From SCN-69-37 sp044507065 (GTDB lineage: Bacteria; Acidobacteriota; Vicinamibacteria; Vicinamibacterales; SCN-69-37): a stretch of 64,000 bases of DNA. How positions within the stretch are numbered: position 1 is the stretch's first letter; each line of letters opens with the position of its first letter. Position numbers and translations under genes: made by a program. Positions 43,701-51,817 of this stretch are shown in pieces. The DNA lies in assembly GCA_044507065.1 (NCBI GenBank), contig JBIQJY010000011.1:8423-72422 (forward strand), in the 5' to 3' direction. Below the pieces are notes generated by a model, which saw only the letters and a list, made by a program, of their open reading frames with translations, did not search any database and was not told the origin of the DNA.

Positions 43701-44011
43701 CCGGGGCCGGACGCACGAACGAAGGCCCACGCGGCCAGGGTGCCGGCTGCGGTATCGGCCGCGGCCAGACCGGCGGAGAGCGGCACGGATTCTCCCCACC
43801 AGACGCGCATCGCCGTAGCGACCAGTGCGGCGAGCCCGATGCGAATCGGCCATTCAGACAGACGCGACGACGCCAGGCTTCCGACGTACACACCGGTGGC
43901 GAGCCACGGGATGGCAAGCGGCGCAGCCACGACCGGAAGCGACAGACCAATCGCAGACGCCGCGACGTACGCGAGGCCGAAAGTTCCGACGATCGAGAGG
44001 ATCCGGTTCAT
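40703..44011 (-). CDS. Hybrid sensor histidine kinase: MASE1-PAS-PAS-PAS-HisKA-HATPase-REC
   Basis: 1102 residues from ATG at 44011 (GTG at 44020 also fits). About eight transmembrane helices in a MASE1-like sensor (about 1-300), a short coiled coil, three PAS/PAC modules (about 325-690), HisKA with phospho-acceptor His738 in LAMLAHELRNPLAP, HATPase with DNGSG and GGLGLGLALVKGLVELHEG, and a C-terminal receiver with Asp1022 in LVLCDIGLPGE. No output domain or response-regulator gene is adjacent, so it probably signals through a distant partner. Its 3' end abuts the lacI operator. Confidence 0.92.
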   Translation of the reverse strand: MNRILSIVGTFGLAYVAASAIGLSLPVVAAPLAIPWLATGVYVGSLASSRLSEWPIRIGLAALVATAMRVWWGESVPLSAGLAAADTAAGTLAAWAFVRASGPGWRSLPATDFGETPAVLRFFAILCVGGAALHATIGVAAAWAGAVTGDLAGLWFRLAVSHMLGLVLASPLWLIGGSGWRSFARELTPARRLEAAAAFTLVVAALAQAYWTPSTGTPRGFTVLPPLLWLTLRFRVPGAALGMLVASIAATAATHAGLGLYADVPFDRIVTGLPGLLVVCSLCFITLGAAATQVRRTSRELDEANRRLADEVDRQSSSLLTAATRLRLAIDGAGMGTWQWTVGTSDSIVDARQRELLGLAADADVTHASAFGAIHPDDMASMTAEFEQWLLDGGAWEYEHRIIDPDGRIRWVGGRAAIVAQPDGSRLATGVSFDITRQRLGERGRRRAERQVRQLADIAPATLWATQRTGATTFRSRDWYLLTGLAPEDESGLGFGWLERVHEDDRDAVRERLIDAHRRRDTFTAEYRLRTADGRIVWVLDNGRPFVADDGVFQGLVGSTVETTLLKKAGDDQRRAQAALRESDERFRQLADHLDAGLWIVDASNRVRAAESGGRAPLEMQYVSSGFQRVWNIPEASLEARGRYWSRFVHAGDRQRLRDAFDAFLAGRADYDVEYRIVIPSGELRWVHERAYTVSSDEHGGIVLVAGLTIDVTERHMVEEGRRDADRQKDAFLAMLAHELRNPLAPIRTAVEVLGAPNLDEASRRLAREIVERQVVHITRLVDDLLDVSRLSRGRLVLQRAPVDLAVTARQTVADYARFLDAANLVVHLDVPEEPVFVDGDGTRLAQVLGNLLHNVRKFTPPGGVVRVALARLDNGTARLEVEDNGSGITADLLPRIFEPFSQAGQTLDRSPGGLGLGLALVKGLVELHEGTVAVSSAGAGCGTRFDVVLPTIASPTIAAVPGLAAAPSERLSVLVVEDNRDAAETLRLLLEIEGHRVSVAHTAHEGIELALRDGPDLVLCDIGLPGELNGLDLARRLRHDGQRPRLVALTGYAGAEHVRSAEEAGFDRHVTKPVGADGIRELIVETARVRARPAAGATPQA

Positions 44012-44091
44012 TCGCTCCACGAGCGGGAACGTGCGCGCACACGGCTGGGGAAGCCGCGACTACCATAGCACCGAACCGGGAGACGGAATGC

Positions 44092-44126
44092 AAAACGGCC
44101 CGGAACCGCGCGGGGTCCCGGGCCGT
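44092..44126 (-). terminator. Terminator of the FKBP gene
   Basis: Stem ACGGCCCGG (44095-44103) / CCGGGCCGT (44118-44126). On the minus strand it is followed by TTTTG, 25 bases after the FKBP stop. Confidence 0.75.
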
Positions 44127-44150
44127 CAGGAGCGCCACGGCTCCCGGATG

Positions 44151-44606
44151 TCAGTAGACGCCGACGACCTCGATCTCGAACAGCAGCGTCGAATTCGCCG
44201 GAATCTTCTCACGAACCTGCGCGCCGTAGGCATAGTCCGGCGGAATCACGAGCCTCCGCTTGCCGCCGTCACGCATGCCCTGAACGCCGATGTCCCAACC
44301 GGCGATCACCTGGCCGATCCCGACGATGAACGAAAATGGCTGGCCGCCGACATTGCTCTCGACGAGCGTGCCCTTCCGGTCCGGGCGTGTCTCGTCCACG
44401 AGCCAGAGCGTGTAGTACACGGTGGCCCCGCGGCCGACACGCACTTCCGTGCCGTTGCCGACGACCAGGTCGGTCGATTCGATGCCGTAGTCGGATGGAT
44501 TGAGGGGGCTTCGCGCGTCCTTGCAGGCCGAAGCCCCCGCGAGGACGGCAATCAGGGCGCACGCCGCGGCAATGCGGCGAAGCGGGCGACGCGGCAACAC
44601 GTTCAT
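44151..44606 (-). CDS. FKBP-type peptidyl-prolyl isomerase, lipoprotein
   Basis: 151 residues from ATG at 44606, preceded by CTGGAG. N-terminal signal with likely lipobox LAGASAC (Cys28), so probably anchored in the periplasmic face of a membrane. The FKBP domain (about 45-151) has VYYTLWLVDET, FIVGIGQVIAGWDIGVQGM, RRLVIPPDYAYGA and a final LLFEIEVVGVY, with the active-site aromatic and aspartate residues kept. It accelerates proline isomerisation during folding of exported proteins. Confidence 0.9.
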   Translation of the reverse strand: MNVLPRRPLRRIAAACALIAVLAGASACKDARSPLNPSDYGIESTDLVVGNGTEVRVGRGATVYYTLWLVDETRPDRKGTLVESNVGGQPFSFIVGIGQVIAGWDIGVQGMRDGGKRRLVIPPDYAYGAQVREKIPANSTLLFEIEVVGVY

Positions 44607-44702
44607 CTGGACTCCAGGGGACTCGAACAACACGCAGGCGGTCCCGATCGTAGCCGACCAGGCCAGCGGTTGCCAAGACACAACATCCCTCCTTCGCAGG
44701 GG

Positions 44703-45446
44703 CTACTCGGCAGCCGGAGCGGCGTCGCGTGTCGCGAAGTGGCGCCGCAGCAGCGGGCCGTCCGGCCCAGGAAGGGCGCCGACGATTCGATACATGTCGA
44801 TGGTCACGTCGCAGGCCGTCACGGCATCGAGCATGCGCACGTCCGCGTCGTGCACCCGCACGACGCGATCACGGTACCGATGCGGCAGTTGCGGCAGGAC
44901 GGAGCGATCGAGTGCGGCGTGAACGGCGGATGCCTCCGCGGTCGCCTCCGCGGAACCCGCCGATTCAATCAACCGTGCGGTGGCGCGCGACCGCGCGAGG
45001 CGGGTGCCGGCCGGGATGGCACCCGCGAGTTGCAGCGGTCCGAGCGTTGACGACGCGTCGCCGTACAGGAACGCGTGACAGCGGCGATAGCTGCGGTCGC
45101 GCAGCTCCTCCAGTTCCATCGTCGTCACCGCCACGTGCTCGGCGATAGCCGCGTCGCTCGCGAGGAGCACGTACGCCGGCACGATCGACGTCCGCACATA
45201 GGCGTGCAGGCGTGCCTCGAACGCGTCGGTCGAACCGTCGTCGCCCGGCGCGGAGGCCCGCATGTGGGCCTCGAGCGCGGCGAACGCGGCCCGGTCCGCT
45301 GCCCGCAGGGCCTGGGCCGCCGGATCGTCGGCCAGTCGCGCGGTCACGGGATCGGCGCTGCAGCTCACGAGGAGGAACAGCGAGAGGCCGACGGCCGCCA
45401 CTCGGTGCAGGGGCGAGCGTCCGCGCCGGTGCGTGCAACCGATCAC
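44703..45446 (-). CDS. Lipoprotein of unknown family, paralogue A
   Basis: 247 residues from GTG at 45446, overlapping the DUF2207 stop as GTGA. Lipobox LLVSC (Cys29). The mature part is helical with the core RLHAYVRTSIVPAYVLLASD and VTTMELEELRDRSYRRCHAF, and a C-terminal block AVTACDVTIDMYR with LPGPDGPLLRR. The same blocks recur in order in the lipoprotein at 48893-49624, so the two are paralogues. Two conserved cysteines (RC and AC) may form a disulfide. I know no family with this signature. Last gene of lemA-DUF2207-lipoprotein. Confidence 0.8.
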   Translation of the reverse strand: MIGCTHRRGRSPLHRVAAVGLSLFLLVSCSADPVTARLADDPAAQALRAADRAAFAALEAHMRASAPGDDGSTDAFEARLHAYVRTSIVPAYVLLASDAAIAEHVAVTTMELEELRDRSYRRCHAFLYGDASSTLGPLQLAGAIPAGTRLARSRATARLIESAGSAEATAEASAVHAALDRSVLPQLPHRYRDRVVRVHDADVRMLDAVTACDVTIDMYRIVGALPGPDGPLLRRHFATRDAAPAAE

Positions 45447-47218
45447 CACGAACCGCCACCACCACCGCCGCCACCGCCGCCCGACGACCCGCCACCGCCC
45501 GATCCACTCGACGACCGGGGCGAGGACGCCATGCTCCGACCGGCCTCGCTCATCGCACCCGACAGCGTCCGCTCGAACGACTGCGTCGAAAACGTGCCCG
45601 CGGCGTGCGGCCCCGCGTACCACTCGGGTCCGCGCTGAGCGTAGATGCCCTCGAAGCGGCGCGCCCACTGGGTCGCCACACCGAGCGCCATCGCGTATGG
45701 CAGGAGGACTTCGAACGCATGACGCGGATCGGCCGTGGCGCGATCGAGCCGGTCGCCGTCGACGCGCTTCGCGAACTCCTGGAACCCGAGCGCCCACTGA
45801 CGAGCCCGCGCCCCCTTCGCCGTGCGACGCGGCATCGCGGGCGCGAACCCCATGAAGAGTCCCCACGTCACCAGGCCCGAGACCATCGGCACGACGATCG
45901 AGGCGGGTACTGCCACATCACGCAGCGCCATCCAGGCGGCCGCGGCTACCGACGTCGCGGCACCGGCGAGAATGCCGAGGAGCACCCATCGCGTGCGCGT
46001 CCGGTCCGGCGCACTGTCGAAGTAGCCGTCGCTGACGAGCCGGTCGTACAGGGCGCGCTTGATACCCGGAATATGCGTATAGAACTTGTTCTTCAGGTCC
46101 GACGCGCGCACCGACGTCTTGCCGCCAAACAGTCCCTTGATGACGGCCGCTTCGTGAGCGGTGAGCGTTCCCTGCCCGCCCGACTGCAGCGTGAACGTCG
46201 TCTCCTCGTGTTCGAGCAGTCCGAGCAGCCACTGCTCGGACTCGGTCTTGATGGTCAGGTGACGGCGCACGGCAAGGTCCACAACGGTGGCCGTGATGTC
46301 GACCGCGTCGACCTTCTCGTCGATGAGTGTGCCAACCTCGCCCGGTGTGAGGCCAGACGGCGGTTCGTAGGCCACGACGACCGACGCATCGGGTTCCGGG
46401 TCTCGTCCCCCCGCACGATAGCGGCGGATGAGGAACAGCAGCCAGGCGATCGGCAGCAGCCCGACCCAGTTGTCGACCGCGATGCGCCCGGCGCGGGCCG
46501 CCGCGGTGGGAAACGTCACCACACCCTGCGGAAAGCCGACGGCCACCGTCAGGCCTTCGAGCGGCTCCAGCGGCCGGGTCGTGACGAACCGCACGACGCC
46601 CGGCTCCGGATGACTGATCTCGACGTCGCGGTCGGTGCGACCGAACGCGCCGGTGTAGCCCGCTGTCGTCAGATCCGCGGAGGCGAGAGGCGCCGGCAGC
46701 CTGACGGTGGCACTCGAGCGATCGATCGCCGAGTTCCATTCGTTGCCTGTTGCGTTCCAGTAGATTTCATCGTGCTCGGCAAACTGCCCGAGCGCCTCGC
46801 GGACGCGATAGCGGATCACGTACACCACACGTCCGTTGACCGTGCTGTCCGGATCGCCAATCCGGATCTTCGTGTAGCGTCCCTCGTGACTCACGTCGGC
46901 GCGATGCGGCCGCCCCTCATCGTCGGTGACGCCAAGCAGACGCAGGCCGAGCGAATACGAGTAGCCCCGCGGATCCGAATACCGCGTGGGGATGGACCGG
47001 AAGATGCCGTGGCGCGGTTCGCTGAACTGCACCTCGATCCGCTCCTCGACGACCATGTTCGAATCGGGTTCGACGGTCAGTTCGGTGTCGAAGCTGCGGA
47101 TCGCATACGCGCCACGGTCGGACTGCGCGGCACCGGTCGCCGCGATGCCGACAACCAGCAGCGCGACAACGAGAAGGGCCGACCGGTGCCGTCGCGTGTG
47201 CATGACGCGCGCGCGCAT
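45443..47218 (-). CDS. DUF2207-type membrane protein
   Basis: 591 residues. Signal peptide (about 1-31), extracytoplasmic beta-rich domain (about 36-240: YAIRSFDTELTVEPDSNMVV, ERIEVQFSEPRHGIFRSIP), transmembrane helix (about 245-262), cytoplasmic winged-helix-like part, two more helices (about 420-475) and a low-complexity C-terminus rich in Gly/Ser ending GGGGGSW. This is the DUF2207 architecture, usually encoded next to lemA. Function unknown; probably envelope-associated. One-base overlap with lemA, four-base overlap with the next lipoprotein. Confidence 0.9.
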   Translation of the reverse strand: MRARVMHTRRHRSALLVVALLVVGIAATGAAQSDRGAYAIRSFDTELTVEPDSNMVVEERIEVQFSEPRHGIFRSIPTRYSDPRGYSYSLGLRLLGVTDDEGRPHRADVSHEGRYTKIRIGDPDSTVNGRVVYVIRYRVREALGQFAEHDEIYWNATGNEWNSAIDRSSATVRLPAPLASADLTTAGYTGAFGRTDRDVEISHPEPGVVRFVTTRPLEPLEGLTVAVGFPQGVVTFPTAAARAGRIAVDNWVGLLPIAWLLFLIRRYRAGGRDPEPDASVVVAYEPPSGLTPGEVGTLIDEKVDAVDITATVVDLAVRRHLTIKTESEQWLLGLLEHEETTFTLQSGGQGTLTAHEAAVIKGLFGGKTSVRASDLKNKFYTHIPGIKRALYDRLVSDGYFDSAPDRTRTRWVLLGILAGAATSVAAAAWMALRDVAVPASIVVPMVSGLVTWGLFMGFAPAMPRRTAKGARARQWALGFQEFAKRVDGDRLDRATADPRHAFEVLLPYAMALGVATQWARRFEGIYAQRGPEWYAGPHAAGTFSTQSFERTLSGAMSEAGRSMASSPRSSSGSGGGGSSGGGGGGGGGGSW

Positions 47219-47784
47219 CAGCGCTGAAACTGAACCTTCGGCACCTGGGCGTCGGCCGGGTTCGACAGTTCGAAGAAGTCCCGCTCGGTGAAGCCGAGCG
47301 GGCGCGCAATGATGACGGCCGGCACCGACTGGATGCGCGTGTTGAAGTCCCGCACGACGGCGTTGTAGTAGCGCCGCGCGTTCTGCAGTTCGGTCTCGAG
47401 CGACTCGAGCGATCGCTGCAGGTCCTGGAAGTTCTGATTGGCCTTCAGGTCGGGATAGGCCTCGGCGAGTGCAAAGATCGTGCGCAATTGCGCGGTGAGC
47501 GCATTTTCCGCCTGCCCTGCTTCCCGCGGCGACCCGCCGCTCGTCGCCCCCACCGCGCGGTTGCGCGCTTCGATGACCTGTTCGAGCGTCTGCCGCTCGT
47601 GCGATGCATAGCCCTTGACCGTCTCGACCAGGTTGCCCACCAGATCGTGCCGCCGCTGCAGCTGCACGTCGATGTCGGACCAGGCGCCGGCGGCGCGGTT
47701 GCGGAGTGCGACGAGCGAGTTGTACAGGCCGGCCACGAGGACCGCCAGCACCACCAGCACGATCAGGATCACGAACATGACCAC
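47218..47784 (-). CDS. lemA: LemA family protein
   Basis: 188 residues. One N-terminal transmembrane helix (about 2-22) and a four-helix bundle with LYNSLVALRNRAAGAWSDID, VQLQRRHDLVGNLVETVKGY and AYPDLKANQNFQDLQRSLES, the conserved LemA signature. ATG at 47784 follows GGGAGGTGGTC. A -10 TATAGT (47824-47829) lies 39 bases upstream. Start of the lemA-DUF2207-lipoprotein transcript. Confidence 0.94.
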   Translation of the reverse strand: MVMFVILIVLVVLAVLVAGLYNSLVALRNRAAGAWSDIDVQLQRRHDLVGNLVETVKGYASHERQTLEQVIEARNRAVGATSGGSPREAGQAENALTAQLRTIFALAEAYPDLKANQNFQDLQRSLESLETELQNARRYYNAVVRDFNTRIQSVPAVIIARPLGFTERDFFELSNPADAQVPKVQFQR

Positions 47785-47823
47785 CTCCCGCGGGCTGGCA
47801 GGACCCGTCGCCCGCGACGTCGC

Positions 47824-47829
47824 ACTATA
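47824..47829 (-). promoter_or_regulatory. Candidate -10 of lemA
   Basis: TATAGT on the minus strand; -35 not recognisable. Confidence 0.4.
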
Positions 47830-47851
47830 CAGCGTCTCGTGGGGACGGCTG

Positions 47852-48805
47852 CTACGGCTGGCCCGGCGCCACGTAGTCGCGTCGCGTGCGTGGCTTCAAT
47901 CCCCGCTGCCCCACGCGCACCTCGATGCGGTGCACTTTCCCGTCGCGCTCGGGCGGCACGAAGCCGATCAGGTACTGGCGATGCAGTTCGTCGGCCACCT
48001 CGGCAAATGCCGCACCGAGATTGTCGTCGCCACGCAGTTCCAGATAACCGCCGCCCGACTCTTCGGCCACACGCGCGAGGCCCGGATCGGGCAGGTCGGC
48101 GGCAAGCATCGACCGCAGCCCGCCCGGGCCAATCCCGCCGCCGGCCCCGCGCGGCCCGCGGCTGCGCATGCCGATGGCATAGATCATCGCGTCGCGCTCG
48201 CGCGCCTCGTCGATCACCTGGATCTGACTCGACGACCGCCGCCCGAATCCAACCGAGCCGCTGTCGCGGCCGTCACTGAGCACCAGCACGACACGCCGCG
48301 CGTCGCTTGCCGACTCGAACGCGTCGAGCGCTTCGTCGATGGCCAGCCACAACGGCGTGGGCGAATCCGGAGCGATTGCCTCGGGAAGCGCCGCACGCAG
48401 CGCCTCGGGATCGCTGGTGAACGTCGGGCTGATGGCAATCTCGCGGCCGAACGTCCCCACCCGCACGCGGTCGCCCGGCGCCAGGCTCGCGATCAGGTGC
48501 TCAGCCGCGGTGCGGAGCAGGTCGAGGTTGCCCACCATGCTGCCCGAGACATCGAGCATGACAACGAGCTGGATGGGCTGGGGCGTACTGTCGAACAGCG
48601 TGATGGGTTGCGGTCGGCCGCGGTCGAGGACCTCGAAGTCCTCGCGCGTGAGCGACGTGACGAGGCGCCCGTCGCCATCGGTCACCGTGACGAACGCCCG
48701 CACGGTGTCGCCCGCGCCCTCGAAGACAGGCTGCTGCGGCCCGGCGACGCCCGCGGTCCCCGCCAGCAGCAGCGCGACGACGACTCCCCCGAACGTGCGA
48801 GACAT
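47852..48805 (-). CDS. Secreted VWFA-related acidobacterial-type protein
   Basis: 317 residues from ATG at 48805 with GGAGGGAACC before it. Signal peptide (about 1-23), a short N-terminal beta domain (FVTVTDGDGRLVTSLTREDF), then a von Willebrand A domain with a complete MIDAS: DVSGS at residues 85-89, a threonine in the middle, and DGRDSG near 180. The REDFEVLDRGRPQPI opening matches the VWFA-related domain (TIGR03436) that is abundant in Acidobacteria. Probably binds protein partners in the periplasm; adjacent to lemA. Confidence 0.88.
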   Translation of the reverse strand: MSRTFGGVVVALLLAGTAGVAGPQQPVFEGAGDTVRAFVTVTDGDGRLVTSLTREDFEVLDRGRPQPITLFDSTPQPIQLVVMLDVSGSMVGNLDLLRTAAEHLIASLAPGDRVRVGTFGREIAISPTFTSDPEALRAALPEAIAPDSPTPLWLAIDEALDAFESASDARRVVLVLSDGRDSGSVGFGRRSSSQIQVIDEARERDAMIYAIGMRSRGPRGAGGGIGPGGLRSMLAADLPDPGLARVAEESGGGYLELRGDDNLGAAFAEVADELHRQYLIGFVPPERDGKVHRIEVRVGQRGLKPRTRRDYVAPGQP

Positions 48806-48892
48806 GGGTTCCCTCCTGCCGTGGGCACTGGCGCCAAGTGCGACTGATACCACGAAACCGCACCGCGCCGCCCGCCACCGGCGGCCCTGGCG

Positions 48893-49624
48893 TCAGAGAC
48901 CGGCCATCATCTGCCGCGCCAGCAGGTACCGCATCACGAGCGGCCCCTCGGGCGCAGGCAGGTCGACGGCAACCTGGTAGGCGGCCAGCGTGACTTCGCA
49001 CGCCGCCACCCGGTCGATGTCGCGCGACGTCGAATCGCGCAGCACCATGGTGCGCTCGCCAAGCCAGGCCGGCAGCACGGGAATCACCCGGTTGTCGAGG
49101 ATGCTCCATGCCGCGGCTTCGTCGATCGAGACGGGCACGGTTCCGGCCGACGCAATCAGGTGCTCGGTGGCCTGCAGCCCGGCCGCGCGTGTCGACTCGG
49201 TCAACGTCGATTCGAGCCGCAGCTGGTCGGCCTCACTGGTCCTGTCGCCGAACAGGAACGCGAAACATCGGACATAGCTGCGGTCGCGCAGTTGCTCGAT
49301 CTCCGCGATGGTGACCCGCATATACTCGCGCACCGCATCATCGTCGGCCAGCGGCAGGTAAGCCGGCGCAATGTGCGTGCGCAGGTAGGCGTGGAGGCGT
49401 TGTCGCGCGGAAACGGCTGGCTCGCCTTCCACGACCGACGGCTCGAGTATGCGCACCAGCTCATCGGCGGCCGCACGATCCCGGGCGCGCAGGGCACGGA
49501 CCACCGGTTCGGTCCGCGGCTCGAAGCCGCTCTCGCGATGCTGTTCATTCCAGGATGAGGACCCGCAGGCGACGGCCAGCAGCACAGACGCAAGCGCGAC
49601 GGCGAGAGACTGTCGACCGTGCAC
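48893..49624 (-). CDS. Lipoprotein of unknown family, paralogue B
   Basis: 243 residues from GTG at 49624, with GAGG six bases upstream (TTG at 49630 also possible). Lipobox LAVAC (Cys20). It carries the same ordered blocks as paralogue A: RLHAYLRTHIAPAYLPLADD, VTIAEIEQLRDRSYVRCFAF, then AACEVTLAAYQ and LPAPEGPLVMRY. The RC and AC cysteines are kept. Helical, periplasmic, no recognised domain. It precedes the VWA gene and is downstream of metG. Confidence 0.78.
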   Translation of the reverse strand: MHGRQSLAVALASVLLAVACGSSSWNEQHRESGFEPRTEPVVRALRARDRAAADELVRILEPSVVEGEPAVSARQRLHAYLRTHIAPAYLPLADDDAVREYMRVTIAEIEQLRDRSYVRCFAFLFGDRTSEADQLRLESTLTESTRAAGLQATEHLIASAGTVPVSIDEAAAWSILDNRVIPVLPAWLGERTMVLRDSTSRDIDRVAACEVTLAAYQVAVDLPAPEGPLVMRYLLARQMMAGL

Positions 49625-49667
49625 GATCAACCTCGATCGGCGCCGCGCGCGCGTGCGTCACGCCCGG

Positions 49668-51281
49668 TCATGACGGCGAGTCCGCCTGGTGGCGGGGAAA
49701 CAACGGGTCACCGATCGTCAGCCGCGTCCCCGGCTGCAGTCCGCCCCAGGTGGTCCACGCCGAAAACACGGCCGTGCCGTTGCCCTGAAGGGCATCGTCC
49801 TCGTGCACCCACCCGAGCCGCCGCCACAGTTCGGTCATCCTGGACGGCGCAAACGGCCAGAGGAGCACCGCCGCGATACGCAGGGTCTCGGCGCAGTTGT
49901 AGAGGATGGTGCCGACGTCGGGACGTCGTGCCGGGTCCTTGGCCAGCGTGAACGGCGCCGTCTCGGCGATGTAACCATCGACGCCGCGCACGAGATCCAT
50001 GGCCGCATCGCCGGCGGCCGCCAGATCGATCCGGGCCATTGCCGAGACGTACACGGCCGCGGCGTCGGCCGCGGCCCGCGCGTGCGCCGAGCCGGCACCG
50101 ATTCCCTGCTGCGGCGCGGGCAGCACACCATCGAAGTAGCTGGCGGTCATCTTCACCACGCGGCTCGTGCAGTTGCCGATGGCGTTGGCGAGATCCGTGT
50201 TGTAGGCCTCGATGAACTTCGACTCCGAAAAGTCGCTGTCGTAGGTGCCGAGCGGACCACGCGTGGCCAGGAACCAGCGCAGCGCGTCGAGTCCGAAGCC
50301 CTCGACGTAGCGGTCGATGCGATCGATGTCGATGAAGTTGCCGAGCGACTTGCTCATCTTCTGGCCGTCGGCAATCCAGAAGCTGTGGGCGTACACCCGG
50401 GCGGGCAGCCGCACCCATTCGAAGCCGGCGCAGCGGCGCAGCGCCAGCAGGAGCGCCGGCCAGATCGCCGCGTGGAACCACAGGATGTCCTTCGCTATCA
50501 GGTGCGTGACACCCGAGGCCCAGTAGCGGCGACGGTCGTCGTCGTCCACGTACGTCAGGTAGTTGAAGAGCGCGTCGATCCAGACGTAGACCGTCTGCGT
50601 CTCGTCGCCTGGAAACGGTATCCCCCACCCGCCCTGCCCCGTCCGGCTGATCGGGACGTCCTCCATCTCGCGCACGCGCGCGGCGATCTCGTTGCGCCGC
50701 GCTTCGGGTTCGACGATGAAGGCGTGGCCGTCGATGGACTGTCCGCCCTCGAGCAGGCGCAGCAGGGGCTCCCGATACGCGCTCAGGCGGAAGAAGTAGT
50801 TCTTCTCCGTCTTCCTGACGAGCGGTCTGCCGTTGACCGGGGACACGAATCCGTACTCCTCGGCCTTCGAGTCCACGACATATTCCTCCTGGCCCGAGTC
50901 GTACCAGCCTTCGTACTGGCCCTCGTAGACGTCACCCGTCGCGCGCAGCGCCGCGAGGCAGGCCTGCACGCGGGTCGTGTGCCGGGGGTCGGAGGTGCGT
51001 ACGAAGTCGGTGTTGGTGATCCCGAGGCGCGCGAAGGTGTCCCGGAAGGCGGCAGCGTTGCTGTCGGCCCACTCCCGGGTCGTGAGGCCACGCGCGGCCG
51101 CCGCTTCCACCACCTTCGCCGCGTGTTCGTCCACACCGGTAAGGAAGAAGACGTCGTCGCCGTGCAGGCGCCGATGACGCGCGAGGATGTCGGCGACCGT
51201 TGTCGTGTACACGTGGCCGATGTGCGGCCGATCGTTCACGTAGTAGATCGGGGTGGTGAGGTAGAAGGCGCGACGGGACAT
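49668..51281 (-). CDS. metG: Methionyl-tRNA synthetase (short, zinc-knuckle-less form)
   Basis: 537 residues from ATG at 51281. Class I synthetase: LTTPIYYVNDRPHIGHVYTT holds HIGH, LTGVDEHAAKV follows, and KMSKS is in DGQKMSKSLGNFI. The zinc knuckle that reads YCVSCE-like in other MetRS is GWYDSGQEEY here, so the metal cysteines are absent. There is no C-terminal EMAP tRNA-binding domain. TACAAT (51291-51296) ends nine bases before the ATG, suggesting a nearly leaderless transcript. Confidence 0.94.
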   Translation of the reverse strand: MSRRAFYLTTPIYYVNDRPHIGHVYTTTVADILARHRRLHGDDVFFLTGVDEHAAKVVEAAAARGLTTREWADSNAAAFRDTFARLGITNTDFVRTSDPRHTTRVQACLAALRATGDVYEGQYEGWYDSGQEEYVVDSKAEEYGFVSPVNGRPLVRKTEKNYFFRLSAYREPLLRLLEGGQSIDGHAFIVEPEARRNEIAARVREMEDVPISRTGQGGWGIPFPGDETQTVYVWIDALFNYLTYVDDDDRRRYWASGVTHLIAKDILWFHAAIWPALLLALRRCAGFEWVRLPARVYAHSFWIADGQKMSKSLGNFIDIDRIDRYVEGFGLDALRWFLATRGPLGTYDSDFSESKFIEAYNTDLANAIGNCTSRVVKMTASYFDGVLPAPQQGIGAGSAHARAAADAAAVYVSAMARIDLAAAGDAAMDLVRGVDGYIAETAPFTLAKDPARRPDVGTILYNCAETLRIAAVLLWPFAPSRMTELWRRLGWVHEDDALQGNGTAVFSAWTTWGGLQPGTRLTIGDPLFPRHQADSPS

Positions 51282-51290
51282 CGAGTCGTC

Positions 51291-51296
51291 ATTGTA
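51291..51296 (-). promoter_or_regulatory. -10-like element of metG
   Basis: TACAAT on the minus strand, nine bases before the metG start; no Shine-Dalgarno between. Confidence 0.5.
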
Positions 51297-51420
51297 GTGG
51301 TCCTGCCGGCACGGCGGATGGCCGCCTCCGGCACGCCCCACCTCGCGGGGCGCATTGCGCTATCCTGCCGCAGGCCGACGCCCGATGGCAGCTGGCCACG
51401 TTCGACGAGGAGGCTCGGTG

Positions 51421-51801
51421 ATGTCGGTACTGCTGGTGGCCATCGGTGGCGCGACGGGATCGGTTGCACGTTTCGCGCTGGGCGGGTGGCTCGGCACGAT
51501 GGCCGCCGGCTGGCGGTTTCCGATCGGCACGTTCCTGGTCAACGTGGTGGGCTGCCTCATCATCGGCCTGCTGGCGGGTGTCGGCGAACGCCCGGGCCTG
51601 CTGTCGTACGAGGCCCGGCTGTTCCTGTTCACCGGCATGCTCGGCGGGTTCACGACCTTTTCGGCCTTCGGCCTCGAGACGTTCGCGCTCGTCCGTCGCG
51701 GCGACCTGATCGTGGCCGGCAGCTACGTCGGCCTCAGCGTCCTGGTTGGTCTGCTGGCTGTCGCCGCCGGATTCGCGCTGGCCGGGAGCGCCACGCGATG
51801 A
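51421..51801 (+). CDS. crcB: Fluoride channel CrcB/Fluc
   Basis: 126 residues with four transmembrane helices. Signature GGATGSVARFALGGW, the pore asparagine in TFLVNVVGCLIIG and the GMLGGFTTFSAFGLE motif are intact, so a functional homodimeric fluoride exporter is expected. ATG at 51421, preceded by GAGGAGGCTCGGTG. The upstream 139 bases fold locally but lack the full fluoride riboswitch consensus. Confidence 0.92.
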   Translation: MSVLLVAIGGATGSVARFALGGWLGTMAAGWRFPIGTFLVNVVGCLIIGLLAGVGERPGLLSYEARLFLFTGMLGGFTTFSAFGLETFALVRRGDLIVAGSYVGLSVLVGLLAVAAGFALAGSATR

Positions 51802-51817
51802 GGCGACGGGCGGATTA

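Noticed and set aside
51301..51420. Possible fluoride riboswitch upstream of crcB
   Set aside because: GGCGG-ATGG-CCGCC (51313-51326) and CGCCCC/GGGGCG (51334-51339 with 51347-51352) recall the motif, but the loop is too short for the pseudoknot helix and the conserved 3' GATG..CTCCTA segment and AAC linker are missing. A covariance search would settle it.
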